Positions 1-11,712 of a DNA stretch of 64,000 bases are shown here, piece after piece. Origin of the DNA: Bryoerythrophyllum caledonicum (Eukaryota; Streptophyta; Bryopsida; Pottiales; Pottiaceae); NCBI GenBank assembly GCA_963971425.1, contig OZ020518.1, positions 10,395,989 to 10,459,988 on the forward strand, read 5' to 3'. Positions within the stretch are counted from its first letter, which is position 1. The number at the start of each line of letters is the position of its first letter. Below the pieces are notes generated by a model that worked only from the letters and a program-made list of their open reading frames with translations, did no database searches and was not told where the DNA came from. Made by a program: the position numbers and the translations under genes.

Positions 1-245
1 CTCTAGAGTAAACAATAGCCATAGGCCCCAAATTTGTCCAAACAAAGCCTTTGGACCCCCCAAAATAAGAGGGCCAGAAAAATGACCCCATGCAAATTAG
101 ACAGGGCCGACCTTGGATAAGTTCCAGTGAGGGGGTCAATTTGCCCTGGCCAATGTTGTCGTGGGTGATCTAAGAGAACAAAGAGGTAGTTTCTTTTTCT
201 TTTTAAATAGATTATATCATAATGCAATTGAAGAGGTTAATAATA
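1..245. other. Unassigned window edge
   Basis: I see no gene, RNA or clear repeat boundary here. The inverted arm of the foldback element begins just after it, and short open frames in this stretch show no recognisable protein. Confidence 0.4.
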
Positions 246-2105
246 AGGGGATGGTTTCAGACTTGGTTACAAGTGGTTTTACATATGTTGGGAATATTTC
301 ACGTATTGGGAGTAGGTCAATTCAAAGAGTTATTACTTACAAATCTTTTCTTGCAATTCACTAATACATAATTAATGTTGCACAATTTTTACAGAAAACT
401 ATATTTTTCTATAACCCCTAAGATGTATCTTTTCCTCCGAGAGACATTTGAGAGTGAAGGCACATTCCTAAAATGTAATTTTTGAAATATTTATTGGAAA
501 TAGGCATTTTGAAGAGCTTTGCAAAAGTTATTTTTGGGATTTTTTGAAGACAAACTATGGTGCTTCAAACATCAAAAAGTTGGATTTTAGGACAACGTGG
601 CAGGAATCTGTAGAGGTATATAGTGGTATTTGGTTGTAGGCAATAGAAAAGGAAAGTTTAGAGAAAAAGAGTTGAGCACTTGATTCGTTCGTTGTGAAGA
701 CCATATGCTTAAAATATCCCTCGCAATGACCTCCCTTCGAAGCCTTCAAGCCTCTTCACTATCGATGATCCCTCTTATCTTAAAGCATCTCCACCACGGC
801 ACGGGGCCTTGACAGATTTGTGTCGATGGCGTTGAAAATGGAAAAAAGTTCTCCACCACATATAGAGTCCCGGCATCCCGCTCTACTGGTCTGGCGCCGT
901 AGAGGCTCCCAAACGCCAAATGTGGAGATTATGCTCTTGTTCTACAAAAATTCTCTATTCAAAGAATCCAATTATCACCAAGCATGTGCCATCGCGTTAG
1001 TGGCAGCTTGTCAGACGTTAGTCGAACTTGACTTCAGTGCTTGGGAACGCAAACCCTGGTTGTGATTAGGTGATTTGAACTTCTAATTGAACATGGTACG
1101 TGAACGAAGGCACCTGAATGGCAATCTAGCACAACCCTTGACCCTAGTAGCGCTGCAAGGAAAAAAATGTACTCCGGTCGGCGTCCCCGTTTCTGAGAGG
1201 TATCTCCCGGCCCGACATGGAGTTTTTCCCATCAAAAGTAGAGATGCTCTTAGTGCAGCTTTACACTGGGCCAAGTCAAGAGGCCGACCGTCAAAATTTC
1301 AGCCTAAACAATGGAAGAGGCCAAACTCTTCAGCTAAAAATATACATTAAATAATATAAATTGAAAGAAGTTGACGGCCTTTTAAAGGAACTTTGGATTG
1401 GCTATAAACGGCAACCCAAGTTTGCACTTGAGAGGCCATCGCTTTGGCGCCAAAACTCTCTAAAAGTATTGCCATGTAGGCACAATAGAGGATGACAGCC
1501 TTTGGTGGGAAGGCCGAGAGGCCAACTTTGGCAATTCTTGTAATCTGATTGGTGGACACCGACGGCCTCTCGAACCTAAGTGTTGGAGTGAAGCGGCCCT
1601 TAGACACTTACTGTTGAATGGGAGTTCCAACCTTCAAGTAGATGCAATCATCTATTAGTTGGTGGAAGGCAAGCATACATGCCTATGTGGCTCTAAACTC
1701 CCCTTTTCTATTGCCTACAACCAAAATATCACTATATACCTCTACAAAATCTTGCCATGATGTCCTAAAATCCAACTTTTTGATGATTGAAGCACCATAA
1801 TTTGTCTCCAATAAATCCCAAAATTAACTTCCACGAAGCTTTTCAAAATGCCTATTTTCAATAAATATTTCAAAAAATACATTTTTAGGAATATGCCTTC
1901 ACTCTCAAATGTCTCTTGGAGGAGAAAATATGTCTTAGGGTCAAAGAAATACATTTATCTAAAAATTGAGCAACATTAATTATATACTAGTGAATTGAAT
2001 AGAAAGATTCTTAAGTTACAACTTCTAAATCGACATACTCCCAATACTTGAAATATTTCCAACATATATATAACCATTTGTGACCAAGTCTGAAACCATC
2101 CCCTA
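246..2105. mobile_element. Foldback element with ~410-bp inverted arms
   Basis: The left arm (about 246-668) is the reverse complement of the right arm (about 1700-2105) with scattered mismatches and small indels. Both contain the same landmarks, for example the phrase meaning 'ggggatggtttcagac' at the outer edge and 'gtagaggtatatagtg' at the inner edge. The arms enclose about 1 kb of more GC-rich DNA without a convincing gene. Part of that interior (about 1256-1575) recurs inverted at about 17745-18055, so the interior is itself repetitive. No transposase is visible, so this is best called a non-autonomous foldback or a pair of inverted copies. Confidence 0.6.
1256..1575 (+). repeat. Dispersed ~310-bp repeat, copy 1
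   Basis: This stretch matches the reverse complement of about 17745-18055, including the shared words 'gaggccgtcaacttc', 'caagtttgcacttgagagg' and 'tttggcgcc'. It has no coding potential I can recognise. Confidence 0.55.
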
Positions 2106-2113
2106 ACATTCAA

Positions 2114-2899
2114 CTCTTTGGCGCCGAGTTCATGTTTCTCCAAAACCAAAACATGTGCTTAATTTTTTTTATTGAACTAATGACTTTGATGGAGATAAAC
2201 TACCTAATTTTAGTATCCAACCTTCAAAATTTGAATTCAAACCTTGACTAAAACTCTGGAGAAAGTTTGTACAACATCCAACACTTGATGGAAAAGAGTA
2301 TAGTGTTTGAAATTACCATATATTGATCATGAAAATTGTGCACTTTGGAGGGTATACTACTATAGCCATCAATAGATTCTTGCAAGAATTTTTGTACTTT
2401 GAATAAAAGAGGTTCACATATGCTCTAGGTGAATAGCTTTGCAATGGCATATCATATGTGAAGAAAACATTTGTACGTGACTGTTGATGATTTTTTTACT
2501 TTTGTCAATTTGATTGTATACAAAAATGTACCAAACTTATACAAATTGAAACGGCAGTTTTGTACACCATGAGAGAGATCAACAATCACAAATCAATGGA
2601 GAATCTCTTAAAGACAAATTTCAATCAAAATTTAAGACCAAAATCGTTTTGCATGTGTATGAAACACAACATAGTATGCATCATGGTATTTTATTGTATT
2701 TGATGTATTTTGTGTTGTATTTCTAGCTTTTCCAGGAGTTTTATGACTCCAAATCATGATCCAGTTTTGGCACAATGTTCATGTAATGTCTGCGCATATA
2801 TGAATTTCGAAACTCACAACCTAATTCCTCATGGATTTCATGCAAATTGAGTTTTAACATGTCCAAACTTCCATTTAGGGTCTCGTAGGCTCTAAAAGG
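2114..2899 (+). mobile_element. TTAA-type element, family P6 copy 1
   Basis: This ~786-bp AT-rich segment is homologous along its length to 7054-7853. Shared features are a start near CTCTTTGG/CCCTTTAC, the central phrase on 'caacaatcacaaa', and an end in AAAAGG followed by TTAA at 2900-2903. The left flank is degenerate (TCAA). There is no open frame of useful length, so it is a non-autonomous copy. The family label is mine. Confidence 0.55.
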
Positions 2900-3231
2900 T
2901 TAAGTAGGTGCAGTGATGTGCTAGTTGGTAGAAGGCATGCATACATGCCCATGTGGCTCTTCCTTCAATTTATTAGTTGAATGCATAGGAGTGATATAAA
3001 AAGTAGAGTTATTGTTTTCTACTCCTAGTGCTTTTTAATCAAATAGAAGAATCCATAGTCTATTTATTTAATGATTGGATTTCAATTTTGAGAGTTATTG
3101 ATGTAACAAATGAACAAAAGTGGCGTGCTTATGAGATGGCTGTGTTATATCCCTAGATGTTGTTTTATTTTTCTAATATCCTAAACCCCTCTAACACTTG
3201 TGATTTTGGGCTTGCATTGAAAAAAGAACCT

Positions 3232-3300
3232 AGGTCTTCAAAGGAGACCGATGTGAATGAAGTGTCTATTCATTCCACCTCTAAGTCTATGTCTAAGGCT
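3232..3300 (-). mobile_element. 5'-truncated LINE 3'-end fragment
   Basis: The minus strand reads through the same 3' terminal block that ends the two large LINE copies (31540-31611 and 40604-40690): a word for 'gaatgaatagacacttcattc' followed by a short hairpin-like 'ggtctcctttgaagacc'. Only the extreme 3' end is present, as expected for severe 5' truncation during target-primed reverse transcription. Confidence 0.5.
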
Positions 3301-3864
3301 TGCATTGACCTAACACAAGGTAGAATAAGGTCATAAAACTTAGGCTTTATGTAGTAGGATATTTTCACATTATTTTGAGTCAAAGTATGTTTACCTGATT
3401 CAAGTATGGTAGGAAAACTTTATAGCACTCTTCAAGTGCATATATTTTTACAATCCACGTTGTCAATGTTTACAGATTTGTTTAAGTGCCTTCTTGTAAT
3501 ACTAAACTTCAAGATCCTATGATTGAAAATAATTTTTAAAAATGTTAAATAAGTCTCATGATATATCATCGCAAAGGAGCGGTTTTGAAGTGGTTTTGTG
3601 AAAGCATTGTCATGGTCCTCTAGGGATTAAATGTTCTATCCAATGTGGGGAATTGTTTCCTTCATCATAGCTCTACAACAAACAAATTGTTTGGAGATAG
3701 GCTCTGTGGTGGATTACCGTAGGTGAAGGGCACCTTCGGCTATAATTAATTCAAAAAAGGCATGCCGAATAATTTGGGAAATTATTGAGTGAAAATGCCG
3801 AAATTGAAGAAAATATTCATATACAAAACTCTTGGAAACCAAGGACATCAATGGGGAGTTATGG

Positions 3865-4065
3865 CTTGGAAAGCCTCGATTCTTGGAAGAGTGTGCGAAA
3901 CAGCTCCACGTAGGGAGCTTGAGGTCTTAGGTTCAATCCCCTTGGCCGTCAAATTAGGCTAAATATAGTAATCTATGAACTCCTACCGAATTCTTCTAAA
4001 CTTTCTTTTAGAAAGCCAAACCCACTTTTTTGACTTTAATTAATTCCTCGGCATATTGAGACATG
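3865..4065 (+). mobile_element. tRNA-derived SINE-like element, copy 1
   Basis: A pol III B-box-like GGTTCAATCCCC lies about 60 bp after an A-box-like GGCTTGG segment. It is followed by GTCAAA, TATAGTAATCTATGA and a TAATTAATT..TCGGCAT tail. The same order of blocks occurs on the minus strand at 63785-64000. Neither copy folds into a good tRNA by eye, so this is a SINE-type element rather than a tRNA gene. Confidence 0.5.
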
Positions 4066-5619
4066 ATTCGTGCATCTTGTAATAAATAGGAGAATCAATG
4101 CAACCACTTTTACTATAAGTAGGTAACAAACAATAGACACTAGTATATTCTGTAATCAATCCAAAGGAGAGTAACATTGTTCTAATTGACCAACATTGAG
4201 TTTAACACGACTACGTAAAACAACAAGAATTAGACAATGCATATTTATCTTCAATGCTTCTTCTTGGAGGTAAACTCTATATATGATGTATAATCAATCA
4301 TATTTCACAACAATAAGAGTATCCACACCGGTACTTTGGCGAGGACATGCCCTTAAAATTTTGGAACACGATCCATCAAATTCTCACTCCCTTACCATAA
4401 CATTGTCCAACCAAACCAATGAATCAATAACAAATGATTACAAGTAAAGTGGAAACTAAAATTATACAAGACATCATTGTCCACTTTGAAATTCATCTAG
4501 ACTTGATAATCTTGTGGAGTTCAGAGAGCTCTCTAAACTCTCCATCTTTCAAATGTCATCTCCATCCACTCTCTAGAAATAAGTGCTTTTCATATGTTAT
4601 GCAATGTATCAAACTTGTCACAAAGTCTTGGTGGAAATGCTCTAAAGAGTAGATGGATAGGGGAGGAGAACATCACACAACATCCACCTCCATATCTCTC
4701 TATATAAAATAAAACATGTGATATTGTGTGAAGCTGAAACCTAGGCGGGATACCCTCTCCTAGCACACTACCATGTCCCAACATGACACCTTGTCGCGCT
4801 AGGATATGGTATCACGCTGGAACAAGGTCCCGGGGGATTGCCCTTGCTCCATTGGAGACAATGAGGATTTTTATTTTTATTTTTTTCTCTACCCCATCTC
4901 CTTTTTCTTTTCCTCTATCTCCTTATTTTTCTTTTTCTTTTCTTCTTCTTCTTGATCCTTCAAATGTGCTCTCTTCTCATATATTGCAAGAATACAATAT
5001 TTGAGTACAAAATTAGAGTACGAAATTACTTGATCTGCAGGTGTGAATTTAATGGCCGGGATTGCTGACCAAGCAAGTGGCCTTCTAAATAGAAGCTGCT
5101 GCAATGGTGAACAGAAACATCATGTGCTCCAAAACAAATTTACTCAAACGACCAATTCACCTCTACCACCCACCAAACGCACTCTTAATCCTTTAAGGCC
5201 TAACGTCCATTTTTGGGTTGTTTTGGTAAGATTATCTCCCAATACATGCCATCTCCTTAAAAATTTTAAACTATGACATAGAGGTGGAGGAAGATAGGCA
5301 TCTATTGGGACCAACCTTACAAAAATCGGTGCAAGCATCCGTGAGCTGTAGTGATTTCTGTGAAGTGGAGTCATGATGAAATGTACCATGTGCTTAGATG
5401 TTGTTCTGCATGATCTAGAATATTTGTACATTCTCGCAGATGAAAAAATCTCATCGGCCTTAATGGGTTGATGCAATTTAATCCTCTGCCAAACTCTAAT
5501 GTGTAGAATTTTTTGTTATTATCATAATTTTACAATTTACAGGCACTATTCAAAAAAAATCTTCCACATAAGGTAGCACTAAATTTTGAGATTCATTTTA
5601 ATTTTTTACTTCAAGAAAA
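4066..5619. other. Intergenic, no gene seen
   Basis: The stretch is AT-rich, with a CT-rich run at about 4869-4960. The open frames are short and low-complexity or unlike any family I know. Confidence 0.4.
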
Positions 5620-5794
5620 CATGATAATCTTTATGTTCACTGTTCGAATAAATGTGTAATGTGTGATTTTGGACCCTTTCTTGTTGCACAATTATTTTGG
5701 ATATGTTAAACACTTTTAACACCTATATTCTGAAGAGTCCACTCCGGGGACTTTAAAAATAAGCCCAGGGGACTCTTGGAAATTTAGGGGTTAA
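5620..5794 (-). mobile_element. TTAA-type element family P1, decayed fragment
   Basis: The end 'gggactcttgg..atttagggg' followed by TTAA at 5791-5794 matches the terminal repeat of the complete P1 copy at 14912-15847. The preceding 'tgttgcacaattattttggatatg' matches P1 interiors. The other end is not identifiable. Confidence 0.5.
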
Positions 5795-6049
5795 CATACC
5801 TAATTTTTTTTGCCAACTACCTTACATCATACAAATTGTGATGGTAAAGAGTGGCAACTTTGCATTGTATCAAGATTTAATTTTATCAAGCAAATTTAGT
5901 GTATTGACCTTGTAAAAATAGGGTGCAAAAAGATCATCAAACCTAGCTTAAATATTATTCCAATCTTTGTAGTAAAAAATAAAATAATCTTTTTGATGTG
6001 TTCTTCTAGTGGTACGTAACAAGATTTTACAGTTAAAAGTGAAAGATTG

Positions 6050-7049
6050 GTCAACCGTGGTAAACTTGGGGTGTAAGGTAGAGGCACCCAATTTTGATCG
6101 GCCACCCTATTCTGATCAATAGAGTATCCATGGCATGGTGCATGGAAATGGCAAATGCATGAAATGGTGCATGAAATGACCCAAAATCGATAACCCAAAA
6201 TCTGAAAACACAAGTCATTATCGGCATTGGGTCATGAAGTGTGCAATTTTGGGTTCTCCACCTCAATTGAACTCCCATTGGTGGCATTGCCTGGAGAGTC
6301 GAACAAGGCCGATCGACATTGGATACCCTCCATGAGTTAGTTATCCATGGCATGTCTTCTCTCTTTTACTCTCTCACTTGTTGGCATTAGGCAAAGGAGG
6401 GCACTAAATCTCACCTGTACTCTAGAGTTTGATTATGGGCTTCGGTGGTTTTTGGGCTTTTAAATTCTATATCAATTGCAAATCTTTGTGATTAAATTTG
6501 AATTTTTTTTTGGTTGAGTTTCATTCCTAATTCCACATCTTTCTACATGTATGTTTTTGACAAACAATGTCATTTGAGTCCCGAACTAGCTTAAGTGATT
6601 GGAATTGGATGCCTCTACCTTCAAAGATGAAACTTCCTTGTATAGTAAAGCGGACAACCATGGTTATAGGTCCAAAGTTCAAATTACAATAACTTGTTCA
6701 ATTGTATGTATTTTAATTTTTTTTAAAGTGGAATAGAATGTAGACTTCATAAGCTTTGTTTCATTTGTTGGACTCAAATTTGAAAAGTACAAATTGAATG
6801 GCTCAATTTTAGATATAGAACAAAAGCAAGAATACACTACATTAGGATCCATATCACAAAGATTTTCTTCTCTAGAGGCTCAATGAGTCACAGAACTACT
6901 TCAATGAGGCAAATTTCATCATCATATGTAACTTTCACATTCAATGAATTCTCCAAAAAAGAATTGGATGAAAAAGATCATTCACATCAATTATCATACT
7001 TGAAATGTCATCCGAGAAACCACTTTTTGGCTCCTCTATCCTTTAGGAG
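6050..7049 (+). mobile_element. TTAA-type element family P2, interrupted copy
   Basis: From about 6050 to 7049 this matches the right part of the P2 copy at 32313-33262, but a 545-bp element (6076-6620) has been inserted. It ends in CTTTAGGAG followed by TTAA at 7050-7053, which is also the left TTAA of the next element (7054-7853). The left boundary could not be fixed. Confidence 0.55.
6076..6620. mobile_element. TA-type non-autonomous element, copy 1
   Basis: Inverted ends begin AGGTAGAGGCACCCAATT and finish with the near-perfect complement (GGCATCC..CCTCTACCT). The left flank is TA and the right is TC, read here as a TA duplication with one change. The paralogous P2 copy at about 32867 has the uninterrupted site (ggggtgTA followed by gatgaaacttcc), a direct empty-site control. 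A second full copy lies at 42734-43277. There is no coding sequence. The terminal heptamer AGGTAGA is shared with the pogo element at 8216-12586. Confidence 0.8.
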
Positions 7050-7053
7050 TTAA

Positions 7054-7853
7054 CCCTTTACTCTGTAGGTACGATTCTGGAAAAACCAAGATTTCTGCTG
7101 ATTTTTTTCTTTGAACCGATTTGATGGAAATACAATGCCTAATATTAATATCTAACCTTACAAAATTGAGCTTAACCCATGACATCAACTTCAAGGAAAA
7201 TTTGCACAACATTCAACGGTTGATGGAATAGATTATAGTGTCTAAAGTTACCGTATCTTGGTAGTGAAAACTGTGGATTTTGGAGGGTGTACTACTTCAA
7301 CTATCAATAGATTCATGCAAGATTTTTTTTACTTTGAATAAGAGCGGTTCACATGTGCACTAGGTTGATAGCTTTGCATTGACATATCATATGTGAAAAA
7401 AATATTTATACACAATTATTGGTGATTTTTTTGTTTTTTTCTACTTGATTTTATACAAAAATGTTCCAACCTTATACGAATCAAAAAGGAAGTTTTCATA
7501 TGTGAGGATAGAGATCAACAATCACAAACAACAAAGAATGTCTTAAAGCCAAAGTTCAATCAAAATTTAAGACTAAAACCGATGTGCATGTGTGTGAAAT
7601 ACAACATAGTATGTAGCATGTTATTCACTGTATTCACTATATTTTAGTGTATTGATGTATTTTGTGTTGTATTCCTAGCTTTTCCAAGAATTCTACAAAT
7701 CCAAATCATGATCTGATTGTTGGAGAGTGTTCACGTAATGTGTGCGCAAAATCTAAACCTAGTATCTCAAAGCCTAATTCCTCATGGACTACATGCAAAT
7801 TGAGTTTTAGCACCTCCGGAGTCTCATTCCGGTCTTCTTGGGCGGATAAAGGG
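7054..7853 (+). mobile_element. TTAA-type element, family P6 copy 2
   Basis: An 800-bp segment starts CCCTTTACTCTG and ends GGATAAAGGG, with TTAA on both sides (7050-7053 and 7854-7857). Its ends are short inverted repeats of the CCCTTTA type. It is homologous to 2114-2899. The left TTAA is shared with the end of the P2 copy, so the two elements sit end to end. No protein is encoded. Confidence 0.65.
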
Positions 7854-7857
7854 TTAA

Positions 7858-8213
7858 GGGTGAAAACCAAAGGCTAAACTAAAAACTCTCAATCTCCTTT
7901 CTGGGAATCTGACCTATGTCAATTCTCCTCACAGACTACTAAGGTAAGGCCCCCCTAAAACCAACAAGTTAAGGAATGTGCATATATGGAGAGAGGAGAT
8001 AATTATAGTATTATTTTTCAGTGATAGCCAATAGAATTACAATTCCAACCCAAGTGATTTCATATTTTCTTGATGAAAATTGAATTAGTTATGAGTTTTC
8101 AAACTGTACAACCATGTTTAGTGGGTGGCTAGCAGTAGGTACCCCCCATAACCAACGACCAAAAGTAATGGTCTTGACTAATAGCAAAACTCCATTTGGA
8201 ACTCAGTTGGTGG
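7858..8213. other. Short spacer before the pogo element
   Basis: No gene is seen. A 22-bp segment at 8135-8156 (GTAGGTACCCCCCATAACC...) is the imperfect inverted complement of 12647-12667 on the far side of the pogo element, so the transposon may sit inside an older small inverted-repeat element. Confidence 0.4.
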
Positions 8214-8672
8214 TAAGGTAGACCGTCCTTATTCCGTGCACTTAAGAGATTCTATTATGTATAATCATGCAAAAAAGGTGCAAAAATTTTGAAGCATTTG
8301 CAAGAGGGAGACCAGCCGTTTGGTATCTTGCGAATGAGATTCAGAGCACTGCACATGTATTTAAAAATCATCAAAGTGGTGATAACAACATGCCCTCTAC
8401 CTGTGCCCTTTTACACTAGAGGTACTTCAAGAGAAATACTATATCGGCCATGGTGGTGATCAAATCCGACCATGCCGCAAGCATATTTCATGCAAGGCTC
8501 GGCCAGCTTCGACAGGAGGGTCGGCCAGTCTCGACGGCTGCGCAGGCTTACATTGCTCATGTTTGGGCGTTATCGTGCGTGCTCCAGATCCCCTACTGCC
8601 GAGCCTCGCTCCACTGCCATCGCATGCACGCACTAACGATGATGCCACCCAGTTGGAAAACGGCTGTGATGA

Positions 8673-10841
8673 TCAAATCCTAAAACTGCTTGGTAGTTGT
8701 GTGCGGTGCACGCACAACGGTTCAATCAATGGTGGTAAGTACTCGGTAGACAAGCTAGACTTCTTGCACCGTTGACGTTCCACTGCAATCCGCATATTCG
8801 ATCTACACGCAAGGGTAGAGAGGGCGCGTACTTGCAACTCTCTCAAGCTTTCATGGTGTGGAACAACTTCCTTGATAATGGCGTGGAGGCGTTCTCCAGC
8901 GGCCGTGCAAGCTGCCGGCGTCCACAAGACATCGAAAGCTTTTTTCTTCTCTCGCTCTTCCTGGCGCTTGATTTTTTCAGCTGCAACTTGCGACTTCTTT
9001 GCTTCCCTTCGGCGCTTCGAGGCTTCCACCTCTCCACACTTTTTCTCCTTCTCCTCAGCAACGACGTTTCTTTTTGCTATCTTCACCGCCATCATATCAA
9101 GGTACTCTTCTGTCGTCAAGATGATGCTCCGGGAGTAGTCCACCAAGGGCTGATCGCCACGAGGTCGTTGTGCAGGGCGCACGTGCTCGGGGAGAGATAG
9201 GAACTTCATTATTGACGGCTGAGCGGAGGTTGGCAGACTGCCGTTCGGAGCAGGCTCGTGAAGAAGAGCTCCTGCGACTTCGGAGGCGGGCGGATGCACG
9301 TTCCCTTCATCATCGACGGCTTCCGAGACATAGTATTGCCGAGGCGGGCTCATGTTGGGCTGGGTTTCTGGAATGATGAGGTCGCTAGTGACTTCCTCGA
9401 CAACAAATCCGGCCAACTCCTTCTGCAAGTGCTGGACTTCGTCGGCGAGATTTACCTCCTCCTCTCGAACTCGGAAGCATTCACTTGGCTGCATTCTTCC
9501 ATCCATCTTTGTGTTATCGAGGGGCCACATCCCGCAGGCTTCAAATCCCTTCTTGATGTTGCGCTCACTCATGGCCTTCCGAAGAGACAAACGTATCCAT
9601 TGTGCAAGTATCTCCTTTGTCGCAGGCTCACCTTTGTGACTCAAAGACCAGACATCCCGATACATTCGAAATGCAGTCTTAAACGGCTTGAATATGGATA
9701 CATCAAGGGGCTGAAGTGTGTGAGACGTGTGGGAGGGCAACGTGAGCATGTCAAGTCCCGCTTCTCTAGCTTGTCTCACAGCATCCAAGGTGACATGGCT
9801 GTTGTGGCCGTCAAGTATTAACAAGTGCCGACAAGTACTTGAAATACCTCCCTTTTGTTTCACAGCCTCAATGAAATGACAAAGCCACTTTGAAAACAAA
9901 ATGCCTGTCATCCAAGCACGTGGTTGCATCGCCATTGTAGCACCTACCTCACATTTTTCAATGAAGTTTCTACGAAATCTTTTACCTTTGAAGATATAGA
10001 AATTTGGAATAACGTCACCCGCTGCATTCATGCATGCAAGCACACTCAGCCATTCGCGCTGGTCAGGCATAACGGTGTGCACACACCGTGATACTGTCTT
10101 TGCCAAAACCAAGCCTCCTCCATTGCGACCGGCTTGTGCACCTGATTCGTCACAATTCCACACTTGGTGGGCACCATATCCATGAGTACTATACAACAGT
10201 GACAAATTTGCATAGAAAGAAGCGACACTATCAGGGCACAATCCACGAGCTCGACTAGCTTCAAGTCCCTGTGAGTGACGCAATGATAGCTCTGGATGCC
10301 TTCTCTTGAACCACTTTACCCAGCCTTGACCCGGGACACCGTTGTGGAATGGAGTTGCACGAAACTGCGTTATCTCAGCAACCTTGAGTCGACATTGAGT
10401 TATACTCACGGGGTGCCCAATATCCTGCATTTTTGAAATCCACTGCACTAGGAGTTCTTTCTCTTTCAACGAAAGAGCCCCTGGACGTCCTCGATGCCGC
10501 CCTACGGTACGCCCCATGAGATGACCCCTCAAGCTAGACGCAGGGATTCCGTGCATGCGGGATGCTGCTCGGATAGGTACACCGTCATCGATGTCGCCAA
10601 TCACATGCCGAAGGGACTCCGCAGTCCAGTTTCCGTTCTTCAGCCTTCGCAAAGACCTCCCTGATCCCGCAGGCTGAGATTGTCTGCAAGGAGGAGAGGG
10701 CTCACTGTGTGTTGATTGAGGCTGGGAAGGTTGACTAGCGGCAGAGCAACCGCCATGCACTGAACTTTGACGAACCCTCTGTCGAAGTCGATCAGTCCAC
10801 TGCGACTCTTGATCGGGCTCCAGATCCCCTACCACACACAT
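8673..10841 (-). CDS. Pogo/Tigger-like DDE transposase (722 aa)
   Basis: The product would cut and paste the surrounding 4.4-kb transposon in the nucleus. An N-terminal Ser/Gln-rich segment (1-65) is followed by a psq/CENP-B-type helix-turn-helix (about 70-190), with the WTAESL, GIPASSLRGHL and WVKWFKRRHPELS phrases typical of pogo proteins. The DDE_1 core spans about 220-470. Its three acidic residues are visible: D231 in NCDESG, D344 in LDGHNSH and D380 in LQPLDVSIFKPFK. A charged, Lys-rich coiled region follows at about 600-660. The ATG at 10841 is the first in frame, but a splice acceptor (GTGTGTGGTAG) just inside it means a 5' exon is possible. No frameshift or stop interrupts the domain. 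Bacterial transposases and host CENP-B-like genes are excluded by the flanking TIRs and TA. Confidence 0.88.
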   Translation of the reverse strand: MCVVGDLEPDQESQWTDRLRQRVRQSSVHGGCSAASQPSQPQSTHSEPSPPCRQSQPAGSGRSLRRLKNGNWTAESLRHVIGDIDDGVPIRAASRMHGIPASSLRGHLMGRTVGRHRGRPGALSLKEKELLVQWISKMQDIGHPVSITQCRLKVAEITQFRATPFHNGVPGQGWVKWFKRRHPELSLRHSQGLEASRARGLCPDSVASFYANLSLLYSTHGYGAHQVWNCDESGAQAGRNGGGLVLAKTVSRCVHTVMPDQREWLSVLACMNAAGDVIPNFYIFKGKRFRRNFIEKCEVGATMAMQPRAWMTGILFSKWLCHFIEAVKQKGGISSTCRHLLILDGHNSHVTLDAVRQAREAGLDMLTLPSHTSHTLQPLDVSIFKPFKTAFRMYRDVWSLSHKGEPATKEILAQWIRLSLRKAMSERNIKKGFEACGMWPLDNTKMDGRMQPSECFRVREEEVNLADEVQHLQKELAGFVVEEVTSDLIIPETQPNMSPPRQYYVSEAVDDEGNVHPPASEVAGALLHEPAPNGSLPTSAQPSIMKFLSLPEHVRPAQRPRGDQPLVDYSRSIILTTEEYLDMMAVKIAKRNVVAEEKEKKCGEVEASKRRREAKKSQVAAEKIKRQEEREKKKAFDVLWTPAACTAAGERLHAIIKEVVPHHESLRELQVRALSTLACRSNMRIAVERQRCKKSSLSTEYLPPLIEPLCVHRTQLPSSFRI

Positions 10842-11430
10842 GAGCCAATATAGTTCATATCAGAACGGAGCCAATATTGCTTTATTGAATTGATATATGT
10901 TCCTGTTTCACATCAATATGATTGATCATATTTAGATTGATCACTCTTTTGTTAATTGAAACGCATTACCGAGATTTGGTGAATAGACAAGTAATAATTC
11001 AGCTATAATGCAATGAGTTATGCCGATCGTATTGACAGAAGTTATATCTCAGAAGAAGTTACAAGTTAGTGTCAACCTAAAATAATAAATGTCACATTTC
11101 TGTGACATTTTGTGCATTGGAGCAACGTAGAATGCCGTTTCATAGTCCCCATTCTCGAAAATCATAAAGTTGCCATTCTTACTGATGAAGTGTTTTCAAC
11201 AAAATCAATCAAAAGACTGAACCTGAGAAATAAAAGTACAATGCCGTTTCATAGTGCTCATTCCTGAAAATCGTAGAGTTGCTATTCTGGTTACTGATGA
11301 ATTAAGTGTATTCACAAAAACTATCAAGAGAATGAACCTAAGAAATGAACACAACTCATTCTGTACAGCACAAATATATTGTCGGCAAATAGTGGCTCAA
11401 ACCGTGATAACAACATAAACGCATTTGTAA

Positions 11431-11712
11431 TTACACTAACCACGGTGGTGATTGAGAGTTGCTCTTACTACTTATCATCAACGACATCTGCATGTATCGT
11501 CTAAACGCACCTCTTCCAGTGCAGGCAAAGTTGAGCTGATCGGAGGTAGCATCCGGACAGCTGAGCTCAGAATCGGTGTGTGGATCTGCGTCGGACCCGT
11601 CTTGATCATCGTCCGAACTTACTGCAATCGCCTCCTCCAACCGCTCTTCACGATTCACATCATCGTTACTGAACTCCATCCACGCTGCCGATGGCCTCGA
11701 CACTACTGCCAT
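11431..11712 (-). CDS. Possible 5' exon of the pogo transposase, or small acidic ORF
   Basis: A 93-residue acidic frame with an SSDDDQDGSDADPHTDSE run lies inside the pogo element, upstream of the transposase on the same strand. It has no recognisable fold. It could be spliced to the main frame through the acceptor near 10830, adding an acidic N-terminus, or be a separate accessory ORF. No donor site stands out clearly, so the link is inference. Confidence 0.3.
   Translation of the reverse strand: MAVVSRPSAAWMEFSNDDVNREERLEEAIAVSSDDDQDGSDADPHTDSELSCPDATSDQLNFACTGRGAFRRYMQMSLMISSKSNSQSPPWLV

Noticed and set aside
3840..3980. A tRNA gene
   Set aside because: B-box-like sequence is present, but I cannot fold acceptor, D and anticodon arms; the repeat at 63785-64000 favours a SINE.
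4783..5004. Small Phe/Ser-rich frame
   Set aside because: It is a translation of a CT-rich tract without a recognisable family.
8772..9821. Several plus-strand frames inside the transposase
   Set aside because: They are antisense shadows of the pogo transposase, which has recognised catalytic motifs.
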